Shown in pieces: positions 1 to 6,940 of a stretch of DNA of 11,489 nucleotides. A model generated the notes under the pieces. That model did not search any database and was not told where the DNA came from. It was given only the letters and a program-made list of their open reading frames with translations. Every line of letters starts with the position of its first letter. The first letter of the stretch is position 1. The stretch comes from a bacterium. GTDB taxonomy: Bacteria; Atribacterota; JS1; SB-45; 34-128. Position numbers and translations under genes: made by a program. Location: NCBI GenBank assembly GCA_018894595.1, contig JAHIPN010000013.1:1-11489 (forward strand). Direction: 5' to 3'.

Positions 1-195
1 AAGGTAGGGGTTCCTATTGTACCCATAAAAATTAAAGGAGCAGATAAAGTTTTGCCGAGGGGAGCAAAATTTATCAGAAGCTTAAACAAAATTGAAGTGG
101 AAATTAAGAAACCAATTTTCTGTTCAAGACATTCTAATAAAAATAAAGAAATTATTAAAAGGGTAGTAGAATCTTATATAAAAGAGATATACTAA
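1..195 (+). CDS. 1-acyl-glycerol-3-phosphate acyltransferase (PlsC-like), C-terminal fragment
   Basis: An open frame enters from the left edge and ends at TAA 193-195, giving 64 residues. It begins KVGVPIVPIKIKGADKVLP and continues with a basic stretch and an IEVEIKKPI segment. This is the pattern that ends the PlsC/LPLAT acyltransferase fold: a VPIVPV-type strand, a G..x.LP segment and a closing 'v.v.ig.Pi' strand. PlsC enzymes acylate lysophosphatidic acid at the inner membrane during phospholipid synthesis. The catalytic HX4D block would lie upstream, outside the window, so the exact acceptor cannot be judged. About 150 bases separate it from the next gene, so the two need not be co-transcribed. 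Confidence 0.6.
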   Translation, partial: KVGVPIVPIKIKGADKVLPRGAKFIRSLNKIEVEIKKPIFCSRHSNKNKEIIKRVVESYIKEIY

Positions 196-202
196 AACGG
201 AG

Positions 203-231
203 TTGAAAAAACATGGCTCCAAAATTATTAG
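203..231 (+). promoter_or_regulatory. Possible sigma-70 promoter for the glycosyltransferase operon
   Basis: TTGAAA at 203-208 (5 of 6 to TTGACA) is followed after 17 bases by TATTAG at 226-231 (4 of 6 to TATAAT). It is the best-spaced pair in the 149-base gap between the acyltransferase stop and the next start. The whole gap is AT-rich, so chance matches are likely. I see no GC-rich terminator hairpin in this gap, only AT stems around 273-289. Confidence 0.25.
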
Positions 232-344
232 TAAAAACAAAAAACCATTAACCTCAAAAATTATAAACTTGCTTATTTTTTTAAAATAAAAAGGAATTTC
301 TTCTTTTTTGTCGAATTCTTTTATTAAGGAGGGAAATAGGATAG

Positions 345-1085
345 ATGAATAAAATTAATTTAAAAGAAAAAATGGAAATTTTGAATATGCAAAGAATTGC
401 CTTTGCGGTTGTTTTATTTATCTTATTAATTGTGATATCCAGCATTCTTCTATTGATCTGGTGGCCGGTTAAACCATCGTTAGCAGAAATAACTAATTCC
501 TGGGTTGCCTTGATAATGGTGTATCTGGTTCTCAGTATATTATTATTTGAGAAGCCTATTTATAAGTTCTTTGAAGAATTTTTTACTGCTAAAAAATCAG
601 GGCAGCACGATTCTCAACAGTCAAGACAAGAACAATTTCTCGGTTTAGTTTCAGATATTAATATTGATGATTTGGCTTCTTATTACGATTCCAGGCAGGA
701 CAATATATTAAATAAAGAAATTCAAGATACAGACTCCGTCGTTTTAAGAGAAGAAGAGATGGTTAAATATATTCGAAAATTGCAAAAGGAAAACATTAGA
801 TGGCGATTTCTCTATGCTGATACCTATCTGGTCTTGTTCGCAAAATATGTTTTATTCTGGCTTCATAAATCCAAATCGGTAAACCGAGAAGAATTTGATA
901 ATATATGGCAACCAAAAATATCCGATCCAGAAGAACGGGAGGCCATACTAGACGCCCTCCTTGATTTAGAATTTATTCGGGAAGAGGAAGGGGATACTTT
1001 TTCTATTACTGAGTTAGGCTCAGCTTACGTAAATTATCTGAAGGAAATGGACAGGCAAATAGGAGATCAAAGTAGTAACCAGTAG
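345..1085 (+). CDS. Membrane-anchored protein with C-terminal winged-helix-like domain, function unknown
   Basis: This 246-residue protein is not one I recognise as a named family. Two hydrophobic segments are visible, at residues about 18-40 (ending LLLIWW) and 52-69, separated by a short polar turn. They should make a helical hairpin in the cytoplasmic membrane. The rest is soluble and charged. Residues about 160-235 look like a winged helix: a helix rich in aromatic residues, a helix DPEEREAILDALLDLEFI, then the wing-like EEEGDTFSITELGSAYVNYL. A strong AAGGAGGG at 326-333 supports the ATG. It stands first in a run of glycosyltransferase genes, 48 bases before the next proposed start. By inference it could be a membrane scaffold or regulator for them. 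A DNA-binding role is possible but not shown, since such tails also serve as protein-binding modules. Confidence 0.75.
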   Translation: MNKINLKEKMEILNMQRIAFAVVLFILLIVISSILLLIWWPVKPSLAEITNSWVALIMVYLVLSILLFEKPIYKFFEEFFTAKKSGQHDSQQSRQEQFLGLVSDINIDDLASYYDSRQDNILNKEIQDTDSVVLREEEMVKYIRKLQKENIRWRFLYADTYLVLFAKYVLFWLHKSKSVNREEFDNIWQPKISDPEEREAILDALLDLEFIREEEGDTFSITELGSAYVNYLKEMDRQIGDQSSNQ

Positions 1086-1120
1086 GGAATGGTATCAATT
1101 GGGGTCAAACCAATCACACA

Positions 1121-1128
1121 AGGGGGTG
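1121..1128 (+). promoter_or_regulatory. Shine-Dalgarno site that favours the GTG start at 1134
   Basis: AGGGGGTG lies 5 bases before GTG 1134-1136 (TTG 1131-1133 is just upstream). The upstream in-frame ATG at 1089 has only AGGGA directly abutting it, with no spacer. The residues after the GTG (KISIGLITKD) form the expected first beta-strand of a GT-A fold, whereas the 15 residues before it do not resemble a domain start. Confidence 0.6.
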
Positions 1129-1133
1129 TTTTG

Positions 1134-2312
1134 GTGAAAATATCAATAGGGTTAATTACTAAAGATTTTAATTCTTTAGAGCCCATAGATGAGTTTTTAG
1201 AAAATGCTTCAAAATATAATCATAAAATTTACAGTATAATAATTGTTTATTCCCATAGCTGTGATTTTCAATTGGTAGAAAGTTTAGAAAAAAAAGTCAA
1301 AGTCTTTTTGGTAAAGATAAACGATGTTCCGGAGATAAAAGAACAGTTAATAAAGATGGGCTTATCTACAGAAAATATAGAAATTTTACTCAATTGCCCC
1401 ACCTTAAAAAAATATGGGAAAGTGCCTTATGGTTTGAATAGAAATTATGCCTTAATCAAAGCCTTATTAAGCGGTTCAGAAGTATTAGTTTTTATAGATA
1501 CCGATGTCTATCCCAGAGTATTGGTAAAAGAAGACAAAGAAGACGATGAAGTAAAGGAAAAAGAGATAGATTTCATCGGAAGACATTTAGAATATCTAGG
1601 GAAAGAAGAAGTTATAATTACCACCAGCGATTACTCCGGCTATTACATTATTCCCCCCATGAGCTTTACCGGGATGAAGGAATTATTCATTGGCTTACAA
1701 AAAGAAGGTGCTTATGAATTTTTAAAAAATTTCGACGAGCATGATTGTCTGAATTTAGATCATGATAAAAAGCGAAAAGTTTTTGAAACAAATAAAATCT
1801 TAGGAGGAAATGTAGCAATTAAACTAAGCGCCCTTAAAGAGTTACCTCCTTTTTTTTCTACAGTGTATAATGTAAATGGCGAGAATGTTCTATCTCGCGG
1901 AGAGGATACCCTCCTGGGAATTAAATTAAAAAAGAGCGATAAAAAATGTATCGATATAGATACCAAAATATTCCATAATACCTTTGGAAATTATCCCGAG
2001 ATACCTGATATAAAAAGGGATGATTCTATAAGAGATAGATTTTATTACACCTGCCTGGGCTGGATAGGAAGAAATCCCTTTCTGAATTGGCTAAAAAGGG
2101 AAGATTTAGAAGAGGTAAAAAATAGACAGAGGAAAAATATAATTATCGGCTCCAAAGCCGTGGCCTCTTATCTTAATGATGAGAGATTTCTAATTTTACC
2201 CGAGGCACTGGAAACATCTTACCGTAATTTAGGACGGGTAATTAACGAATATAAAAACACTATGATGGCCTGGAATGATTTTATTGAAAAATTAGAGAAA
2301 TGGGAAGGGTAA
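1134..2312 (+). CDS. GT-A fold (family 2-like) glycosyltransferase
   Basis: With the GTG start the protein has 392 residues (407 if ATG 1089 is used). It has the hallmarks of a metal-dependent GT-A glycosyltransferase. An N-terminal Rossmann-like strand carries SIGLITKDF. A GLNRNYAL helix is followed by VFIDTDV, whose DTD at residues 122-124 is the nucleotide-sugar/metal-binding DxD. GGNVAI at about 224-229 and SRGEDTLLG, with acidic ED at 257-258, mark the acceptor side and catalytic base. A His in IFHNTFG (about 281) may be the third metal ligand. A lysine/glutamate-rich insert follows the DxD. No membrane segment is evident, so it is probably cytosolic. Its stop is 3 bases before the next ATG, so translational coupling is likely. 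The sugar and acceptor cannot be told. It resembles the N-terminal half of the enzyme at 3572-5320. Confidence 0.75.
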   Translation: MKISIGLITKDFNSLEPIDEFLENASKYNHKIYSIIIVYSHSCDFQLVESLEKKVKVFLVKINDVPEIKEQLIKMGLSTENIEILLNCPTLKKYGKVPYGLNRNYALIKALLSGSEVLVFIDTDVYPRVLVKEDKEDDEVKEKEIDFIGRHLEYLGKEEVIITTSDYSGYYIIPPMSFTGMKELFIGLQKEGAYEFLKNFDEHDCLNLDHDKKRKVFETNKILGGNVAIKLSALKELPPFFSTVYNVNGENVLSRGEDTLLGIKLKKSDKKCIDIDTKIFHNTFGNYPEIPDIKRDDSIRDRFYYTCLGWIGRNPFLNWLKREDLEEVKNRQRKNIIIGSKAVASYLNDERFLILPEALETSYRNLGRVINEYKNTMMAWNDFIEKLEKWEG

Positions 2313-2315
2313 AAA

Positions 2316-3512
2316 ATGAAAATATTAATAATCAATCACTTCCCCCTGGAGGGTTCAGGGAGCGGAGTTTACACTAAAAACCTAGCCAAAGAATTAACTA
2401 AAATTGGGCATAAAATTAAAGTTATATTTCCGGAAAATCGAAAGGCATCCCCGGAAATTTTTGAAATGAGACCGATAATGTTTAGGGGCGATGACAGCAG
2501 CAAAGATTATGAAATTGATTTTAATTTTCCCTGTTTTACCAGCCATCCCAGGAGCAATACCACTTTTTATCAATTAAACAAAAAGCAGATGAGAGACTAT
2601 ATTGATATAATGGTTAAGGTTACCAAAGAAGAGGCAGATAAATTTAAACCTGATATTATCCACGCCCAACATCTCTGGATTGCCCCTTATGCTGCCCAAA
2701 AGACCGGTGTTCCTTATGTGGCGACAGTACACGGTACAGACCTGAAAGGATTTAAACAAGATAAAAGATATCATACTTACGCCCTGAAAGGCGCTCAAAA
2801 TGCTCGAAAAGTTATTACCATATCAAAACAGGTAGACAGAGAAACCAAAGAGCTCTACCATATAGAGGACGAGAAAAGAAAAATTGTCTATAACGGATAT
2901 GATACCAAACTTTTTAAAGTAAAAAATGTTTCCCGAAAGGATGCTTTAGAGAGTTTTGGTATAAATGAAATTCCGGATTATATTGTTTCTTTTGCCGGTA
3001 AATTAGCCCATTTTAAAGGGGTAGACATATTATTAAAAGCTGCTAAAATATATGAAAACCAGATGAAAGAAAAAGTTATGACCTTAATTGCCGGTAATGG
3101 AGTATTATACGATGAATTAAATAAGCTCAAAGATTTTTTAGAGTTAAAAAATACTTTTTTTCTGGGTTATATTAGTGAGGAGCAGCTTATCGATTTATAT
3201 AATATTGCTGACGTAAGTACTGTACCTTCCCGGAGCGAACCTTTTGGATTGGTGGCCATAGAGGCACTGGCCTGCGGAACCCCGGTAGTAGGCACCAATC
3301 AGGGAGGACTTCCTGATTTTATCAATGAAGATATTGGTGCCCTGGTGGACGTAGAGGATGATATTGCTCTGGCCGAAGCTATCATTAATGAGCTGGTAAG
3401 ACCTGATAAAAAAGAAAGAAGAAAGCGGGCACACGAATACGCGGTTAATAATTTTTCCTGGGAAAATACCATTAAGGAAGTAGAAAAAATATATAAGGAA
3501 GCAGTGCTTTAA
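2316..3512 (+). CDS. GT-B fold glycosyltransferase, GT4 family
   Basis: This 398-residue protein is the normal length for a GT4 retaining glycosyltransferase. The N-terminal domain opens MKILIINHFP and has the glycine-rich acceptor loop GSGSGVYT (about 13-20) and a VHGTD motif (138-142). The C-terminal donor domain starts at about 222 with VSFAGKLAHFKGVDILLKA, which contains the basic residues that usually hold the donor diphosphate. SEPFGLVAIEALACGTPVV carries the EX7E pair E308 and E316, typical of GT4. It ends with a helix that packs back on the N-domain (SWENTIKEVEKIY). The ATG follows the previous stop by only 3 bases. No export signal or membrane helix is seen. The family includes enzymes making glycolipids, mannosylated products and sucrose-type sugars, so the substrate stays open. 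Confidence 0.9.
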   Translation: MKILIINHFPLEGSGSGVYTKNLAKELTKIGHKIKVIFPENRKASPEIFEMRPIMFRGDDSSKDYEIDFNFPCFTSHPRSNTTFYQLNKKQMRDYIDIMVKVTKEEADKFKPDIIHAQHLWIAPYAAQKTGVPYVATVHGTDLKGFKQDKRYHTYALKGAQNARKVITISKQVDRETKELYHIEDEKRKIVYNGYDTKLFKVKNVSRKDALESFGINEIPDYIVSFAGKLAHFKGVDILLKAAKIYENQMKEKVMTLIAGNGVLYDELNKLKDFLELKNTFFLGYISEEQLIDLYNIADVSTVPSRSEPFGLVAIEALACGTPVVGTNQGGLPDFINEDIGALVDVEDDIALAEAIINELVRPDKKERRKRAHEYAVNNFSWENTIKEVEKIYKEAVL

Positions 3513-3571
3513 CCAATGGAAGATAAGTTTAATAAAAATTATTTACATAAAGGAGAAGGAGAAAGAAAATT

Positions 3572-5320
3572 ATGCGAACCGTAGTGGTTATCCCTACTTA
3601 TTGGGGGCGGGAAAAAGAGATTGGTTTTAGAGAAGGGGATATTGTCTATGACCATGCTACCCCCGTTGATGAGGAAGGGACTCTGGGTCGGACCCTGGAA
3701 AGTATGAAGATCTTAAAAAAGAAAGATTTCAAGTTAGTTATATTAATTTGCCCAACCCATATGGAAATAGAACACGAGGCAGAAGAAAAAGCAAGAAAGA
3801 TAGTTAAAGAGGTAAAGCTGGAAGTAGAAACCTATCTATTTACGCGAGAGACCTTAAAGAAGATTAAGAGATTTGGCAGAAATTCTCAATTAAAAGAGAA
3901 TGTACTTTCTTTGTTAAGCTTACAGGGTTATGCCAATGTCAGGAATATGTGTATATTCTCTTCCCATATACTTAATTCTGATATTACAGTTTTAATCGAT
4001 GATGATGAAGTTATAGAAAATCCTGATTTTATGGACATAGCCAGGGAATTCATCGGGAAAAGAGTGTATGGAGAAACCGTATACGGGGTAGCCGGCTATT
4101 ATGTAAATAAGTATGGAAATTATTATGATGATGTAAACATGGAGCCCTGGATGACTTATTGGAATAGGTTTGGGAGTAAGTCCAAAGCCTTTGATAAGAT
4201 AATCGGCTGCGGACCCCGGCTTAAGCATACCCCCTTTGTTTTTGGCGGAGCTATGGTAATTCATAAAAATCTATATCAGATAGTGCCTTTTGACCCCAAT
4301 ATTCCCAGAGGGGAAGATATCGATTATCTAATCAATGCGAAAATGTTTGGTTTTGATTTCTTCCTGGATAATAAATTAAGCATAAAACATTTACCTCCCG
4401 AAAAAACCCATTCTATCTGGAAGAGGACCAGAGAGGATATCTATAGATTTATTTACGAAAAATCTAAAATTGATTCCCAATACGAAGTAAGCAATATGCG
4501 GACAGTAACAGCGAAAGATTTTTCCCCATATCCCGGAGAATTTTTAACCGGTGAACTTGAAGACAAGATCTTCAAGACCAACTTGTTGCTTGCCCTGGAA
4601 TATCTGGCAAATAATAAAGTAGAAGCCTGCAAGGAATCTATAAAAAATATATATTTAAGTATTCATGAGGCCATACCTGAAAAAGATCCTTTTACCGCTT
4701 ACAGGAAGATACAGAAATATTGGGAGAAATTAATAGACTTTACCCTGGAGAACAAAAAAGAGATAAGAAGAATAATGGAAGAAAAGAATCTATTTAAAGT
4801 CGAGGTAACTGTCGATAAAGAACATTATGAAAAAATTAGCTTGAAAGAGAAAAAAGAAACATTAAAGAAAATGAAAGAGTTTAAAGATTTTAGCGAAGAG
4901 GAGTTAGAAAAAATTGCTCGGATATCTGCAGTTAAAGCCTATAAAGAAGATGAATTTATCTTTAAAGAAGGTGATGAAGATTCTTCTTTTTATATAATGA
5001 TCAGAGGCTGTCTGCGTATTATCAAATACAACGAAAGAAACGAAGAGATTATTTTAGCCGATATATGCAGCGGAGGATTTCTGGGAGAGACGGCTATTGT
5101 TAATGAAAGACACCGGGTAAATGCTGTGGCCAGTGAATTTGTAGAACTGCTCTTTTTGGAGCAGAAAAATCTTGAACTTTTGATTAAAGAATATCCTGAC
5201 CTGGGAAATAAATTATTATTAGTATTTTTAGAAAAATTATCTAAAAAATTGGATAAAACCAACCGTCTATTCCAGGCGAATTATATGTTAGGCAATTCCT
5301 CTCTTTCCGACATGGATTAA
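3572..5320 (+). CDS. GT-A glycosyltransferase fused to a C-terminal cyclic-nucleotide-binding domain
   Basis: This 582-residue two-domain protein has a strong AAGGAGAAGGAG ribosome site at 3550-3561. Residues 1-300 form a GT-A glycosyltransferase: strand RTVVVIPTYW, an RN helix start at 124-125, VLIDDDE with the acidic DDD at 143-145, GGAMVI at 225-230, PRGEDID with ED at 248-249, and a possible metal-ligand His at 273 (KHLPPEKTH). Residues about 301-430 are a helical linker. Residues about 433-565 are a cNMP-binding domain: FKDFSEEELEKIA, a beta-roll with FKEGDEDSSFYIMIRG, and the phosphate-binding cassette GETAIVNERHRVNAVA. E506 and R515 align with the ribose- and phosphate-binding Glu and Arg of PKA and Crp. 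No helix-turn-helix follows, so it is not a Crp-type regulator. Inference: an enzyme allosterically controlled by cAMP, cGMP or another cyclic nucleotide. It follows the GT4 gene by 59 bases, as last gene of the run. Confidence 0.85.
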   Translation: MRTVVVIPTYWGREKEIGFREGDIVYDHATPVDEEGTLGRTLESMKILKKKDFKLVILICPTHMEIEHEAEEKARKIVKEVKLEVETYLFTRETLKKIKRFGRNSQLKENVLSLLSLQGYANVRNMCIFSSHILNSDITVLIDDDEVIENPDFMDIAREFIGKRVYGETVYGVAGYYVNKYGNYYDDVNMEPWMTYWNRFGSKSKAFDKIIGCGPRLKHTPFVFGGAMVIHKNLYQIVPFDPNIPRGEDIDYLINAKMFGFDFFLDNKLSIKHLPPEKTHSIWKRTREDIYRFIYEKSKIDSQYEVSNMRTVTAKDFSPYPGEFLTGELEDKIFKTNLLLALEYLANNKVEACKESIKNIYLSIHEAIPEKDPFTAYRKIQKYWEKLIDFTLENKKEIRRIMEEKNLFKVEVTVDKEHYEKISLKEKKETLKKMKEFKDFSEEELEKIARISAVKAYKEDEFIFKEGDEDSSFYIMIRGCLRIIKYNERNEEIILADICSGGFLGETAIVNERHRVNAVASEFVELLFLEQKNLELLIKEYPDLGNKLLLVFLEKLSKKLDKTNRLFQANYMLGNSSLSDMD

Positions 5321-5334
5321 TTATTCACAATGTC

Positions 5335-5368
5335 ATTGCCGCGCCCTGATTTATCAGGGCGCGGCAAT
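5335..5368 (+). terminator. Strong palindromic hairpin after the glycosyltransferase operon
   Basis: Two perfect 16-base arms (5335-5350 and 5353-5368) are separated by TT. The core is GC-rich (GCCGCGCCCTGA), which stands out in this AT-rich DNA. It begins 14 bases after the stop of the last operon gene, where an intrinsic terminator would sit. The tail after it is only CTCTATTTT, a weak U-tract. It also looks like a dispersed palindromic intergenic element, so termination may be a secondary role. Confidence 0.55.
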
Positions 5369-5383
5369 CTCTATTTTCCCCTA

Positions 5384-5444
5384 TGTCATTTCCATGAAAC
5401 CTGTCCTCGACCTGATCGGGGAATGCGAAGCCAGCTCCCAGCTG
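5384..5444. repeat. Degenerate relative of the palindromic intergenic element
   Basis: TGTCATT recurs at 5384-5390, 53 bases after the same heptamer at 5331-5337 that leads into the strong hairpin. Downstream are an imperfect stem, TCCTCGA 5404-5410 with TCGGGGA 5416-5422 (one G-T pair), and a small stem, CAGCT 5432-5436 with AGCTG 5440-5444. The layout (TGTCATT, then a GC-rich inverted repeat) suggests an eroded copy or the partner end of a small non-coding repeat. The rest of the gap, to 5591, is AT-rich and holds no gene that I can support. Confidence 0.35.
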
Positions 5445-5521
5445 ATTTCCCCCACTTTTATCCATTTAATTATTTATTTTATTGTAATATTTATAAAGCC
5501 CATGTAAACTATAATAGTTTA

Positions 5522-5550
5522 TTGTAAAATTAAATATATAAATTTATTAA
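5522..5550 (+). promoter_or_regulatory. Weak promoter candidate for the MFS gene
   Basis: TTGTAA at 5522-5527 and TATTAA at 5545-5550 are spaced by 17 bases, each 4 of 6 to consensus. A perfect TATAAT also occurs at 5510-5515, but it lacks a -35 at the right distance. The gene after the hairpin must have its own promoter if that hairpin terminates, but this AT-rich stretch does not single one out. Confidence 0.2.
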
Positions 5551-5591
5551 TATCTATGCAGAAAATACATATTATTATTCAAGGTTAGGCT

Positions 5592-6824
5592 ATGAAAAAA
5601 CATTTATTGCAACAATTTAGCAGCATTTTTTCTATCTATAGTGGATTTCCCCGGACTATCTATATTCTTTTTGTTTGCCGCTTGATTAATGCAATGGGTT
5701 ATTTCGTTTTTCCGTTCCTAACTCTATTTCTAACCAGAAATCTTTCTCTTAGTGCCGATAAGGTTGGCCTTTATTTAATGTGTGTAGAAATTTGTCGAAT
5801 AATTGGTGCTTTATTTGGAGGTAGATTTACCGATATCTTTGGTCGAAAAAGAACACTTATTAGTTTTCAATTTGCTATAGCAGTATTTTTATTTCCCTGT
5901 GCATTTTTAGGAGATTCATTAATTATTCCCAAGCTCTTAGCTATTGCTGCTTTTTTCAATGGAGCTACTCGTCCTGTTTATGATGCCATAATGGTTGATA
6001 TGAGTACTCCTAAAAATCGTAAAGAAATATTTTCATTTATATATTTAGGATTAAATCTTGGTTTTGGAATTGGTTCCCTAATAGCCGGATTTTTATATAC
6101 ACGATACATTAAGTTTTTGTTTTTGGGAAATGTAGTGATAATTTTGTTTGTATGTCTTTTTATTTATATCAATATTGTAGAGACTTTGCCTTATAAAGTG
6201 CAATTGAAGAATGATAACGATAAATTGGTTCAAAAACAGAGTTTGCTAAAAATTTTATTACAAAAACCGATTGTATTATACTTTTCCCTGGTTTCCATCC
6301 TTTTTTATCTCGCCCATAGCCAGTTTTTTTTCAGTTTACCCTTGCAAATTAATGACTTGTTTGGTCAAATAGGACCCCGATATTTTGGTATGCTAATGAG
6401 TTTTAACTGTTTTATTGTAGTCTTTATGACCATGCCTGTCACTCTTGTGAGTCGCCAAAATCGGCCCATTCTCAATGTAACTTTTTCAGGAATCTTTTTT
6501 GCAATTGGATTCGGTATGCTTTATTGGATTTATCAGTTTAATTGGATATTGGTTTCTACATTTATCTGGACCATTGGAGAAATTTTGATTCGTACTAATG
6601 CCGGAGTCTACATTGCCAATCATAGTCCTGCAACTCACCGGGGACGTTTTAATTCTTTGGTCACCATTAGCGAAAGTATCAGCCGAATTATCGGACCACC
6701 TATGTTAGGATTAGTAATTACTAATTTAGGCATTCGGCAAGTATGGGTATTTATATTTTTTATTTCTATTATTGCCACCGTATTAATGTATCTGATTTAT
6801 TTTGCCGAACGAGGCAGCAAATAA
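5592..6824 (+). CDS. Major facilitator superfamily (MFS) transporter, probable drug/metabolite exporter
   Basis: This 410-residue, very hydrophobic protein has the usual length and a pattern consistent with 12 membrane helices. A hydrophilic loop at about 196-222 separates the two six-helix halves. The loop between helices 2 and 3 carries a textbook MFS motif A, GGRFTDIFGRKR at 76-87, with D81, G84 and R85 in place. It is typical of proton-coupled antiporters and drug/efflux-type MFS. A motif-A-like remnant (VSRQNRP, about 287-292) marks the same loop in the second half. The ribosome site is weak (AAGG 5581-5584). Arg codon use differs from its neighbours: 16 of 19 are CGN, against mainly AGA/AGG in the flanking genes, which suggests separate acquisition. 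The substrate cannot be told, and there is no evident partner gene. Confidence 0.88.
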   Translation: MKKHLLQQFSSIFSIYSGFPRTIYILFVCRLINAMGYFVFPFLTLFLTRNLSLSADKVGLYLMCVEICRIIGALFGGRFTDIFGRKRTLISFQFAIAVFLFPCAFLGDSLIIPKLLAIAAFFNGATRPVYDAIMVDMSTPKNRKEIFSFIYLGLNLGFGIGSLIAGFLYTRYIKFLFLGNVVIILFVCLFIYINIVETLPYKVQLKNDNDKLVQKQSLLKILLQKPIVLYFSLVSILFYLAHSQFFFSLPLQINDLFGQIGPRYFGMLMSFNCFIVVFMTMPVTLVSRQNRPILNVTFSGIFFAIGFGMLYWIYQFNWILVSTFIWTIGEILIRTNAGVYIANHSPATHRGRFNSLVTISESISRIIGPPMLGLVITNLGIRQVWVFIFFISIIATVLMYLIYFAERGSK

Positions 6825-6843
6825 TAAAAAGTAGAATAATCTC

Positions 6844-6871
6844 ACACCTTGCACCTTACATCCTGCAACCT
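6844..6871. repeat. Four-copy degenerate heptanucleotide repeat
   Basis: The consecutive 7-base units ACACCTT, GCACCTT, ACATCCT and GCAACCT form a short tandem array just after the MFS stop. The last two units have diverged. It lies outside any supported gene and has no obvious hairpin. Confidence 0.45.
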
Positions 6872-6940
6872 TCCTCTTTAATCCAAAAAATTTCCCCCAA
6901 AAAGAAGGATTTCCGAAACTTTTGTCGAATATAAAAAAAG

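Noticed and set aside
1760..1966. Antisense frame inside the first GT-A gene, with similar ones at 2574-2798, 3195-3434, 3992-4264, 4990-5262 and 10512-10742
   Set aside because: Each lies wholly inside a well-supported + strand gene and shows low-complexity or Ser/Phe/Ile-rich reverse reading with no recognisable domain.
3515..3583. A 22-codon frame between the GT4 and cNMP-glycosyltransferase genes
   Set aside because: It has no ribosome site of its own, runs through the Shine-Dalgarno of the next gene and ends just inside it. It is probably chance.
4868..5266. Separate Crp/Fnr transcription factor gene
   Set aside because: The frame is continuous with the glycosyltransferase, there is no internal ribosome site at the domain border that I can see, and no DNA-binding helix-turn-helix follows the cNMP domain.
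5330..5527. A 65-codon + strand frame after the glycosyltransferase operon
   Set aside because: It begins inside the TGTCATT palindromic element and translates its hairpin into a proline/arginine-rich string. It has no ribosome site and no domain-like sequence.
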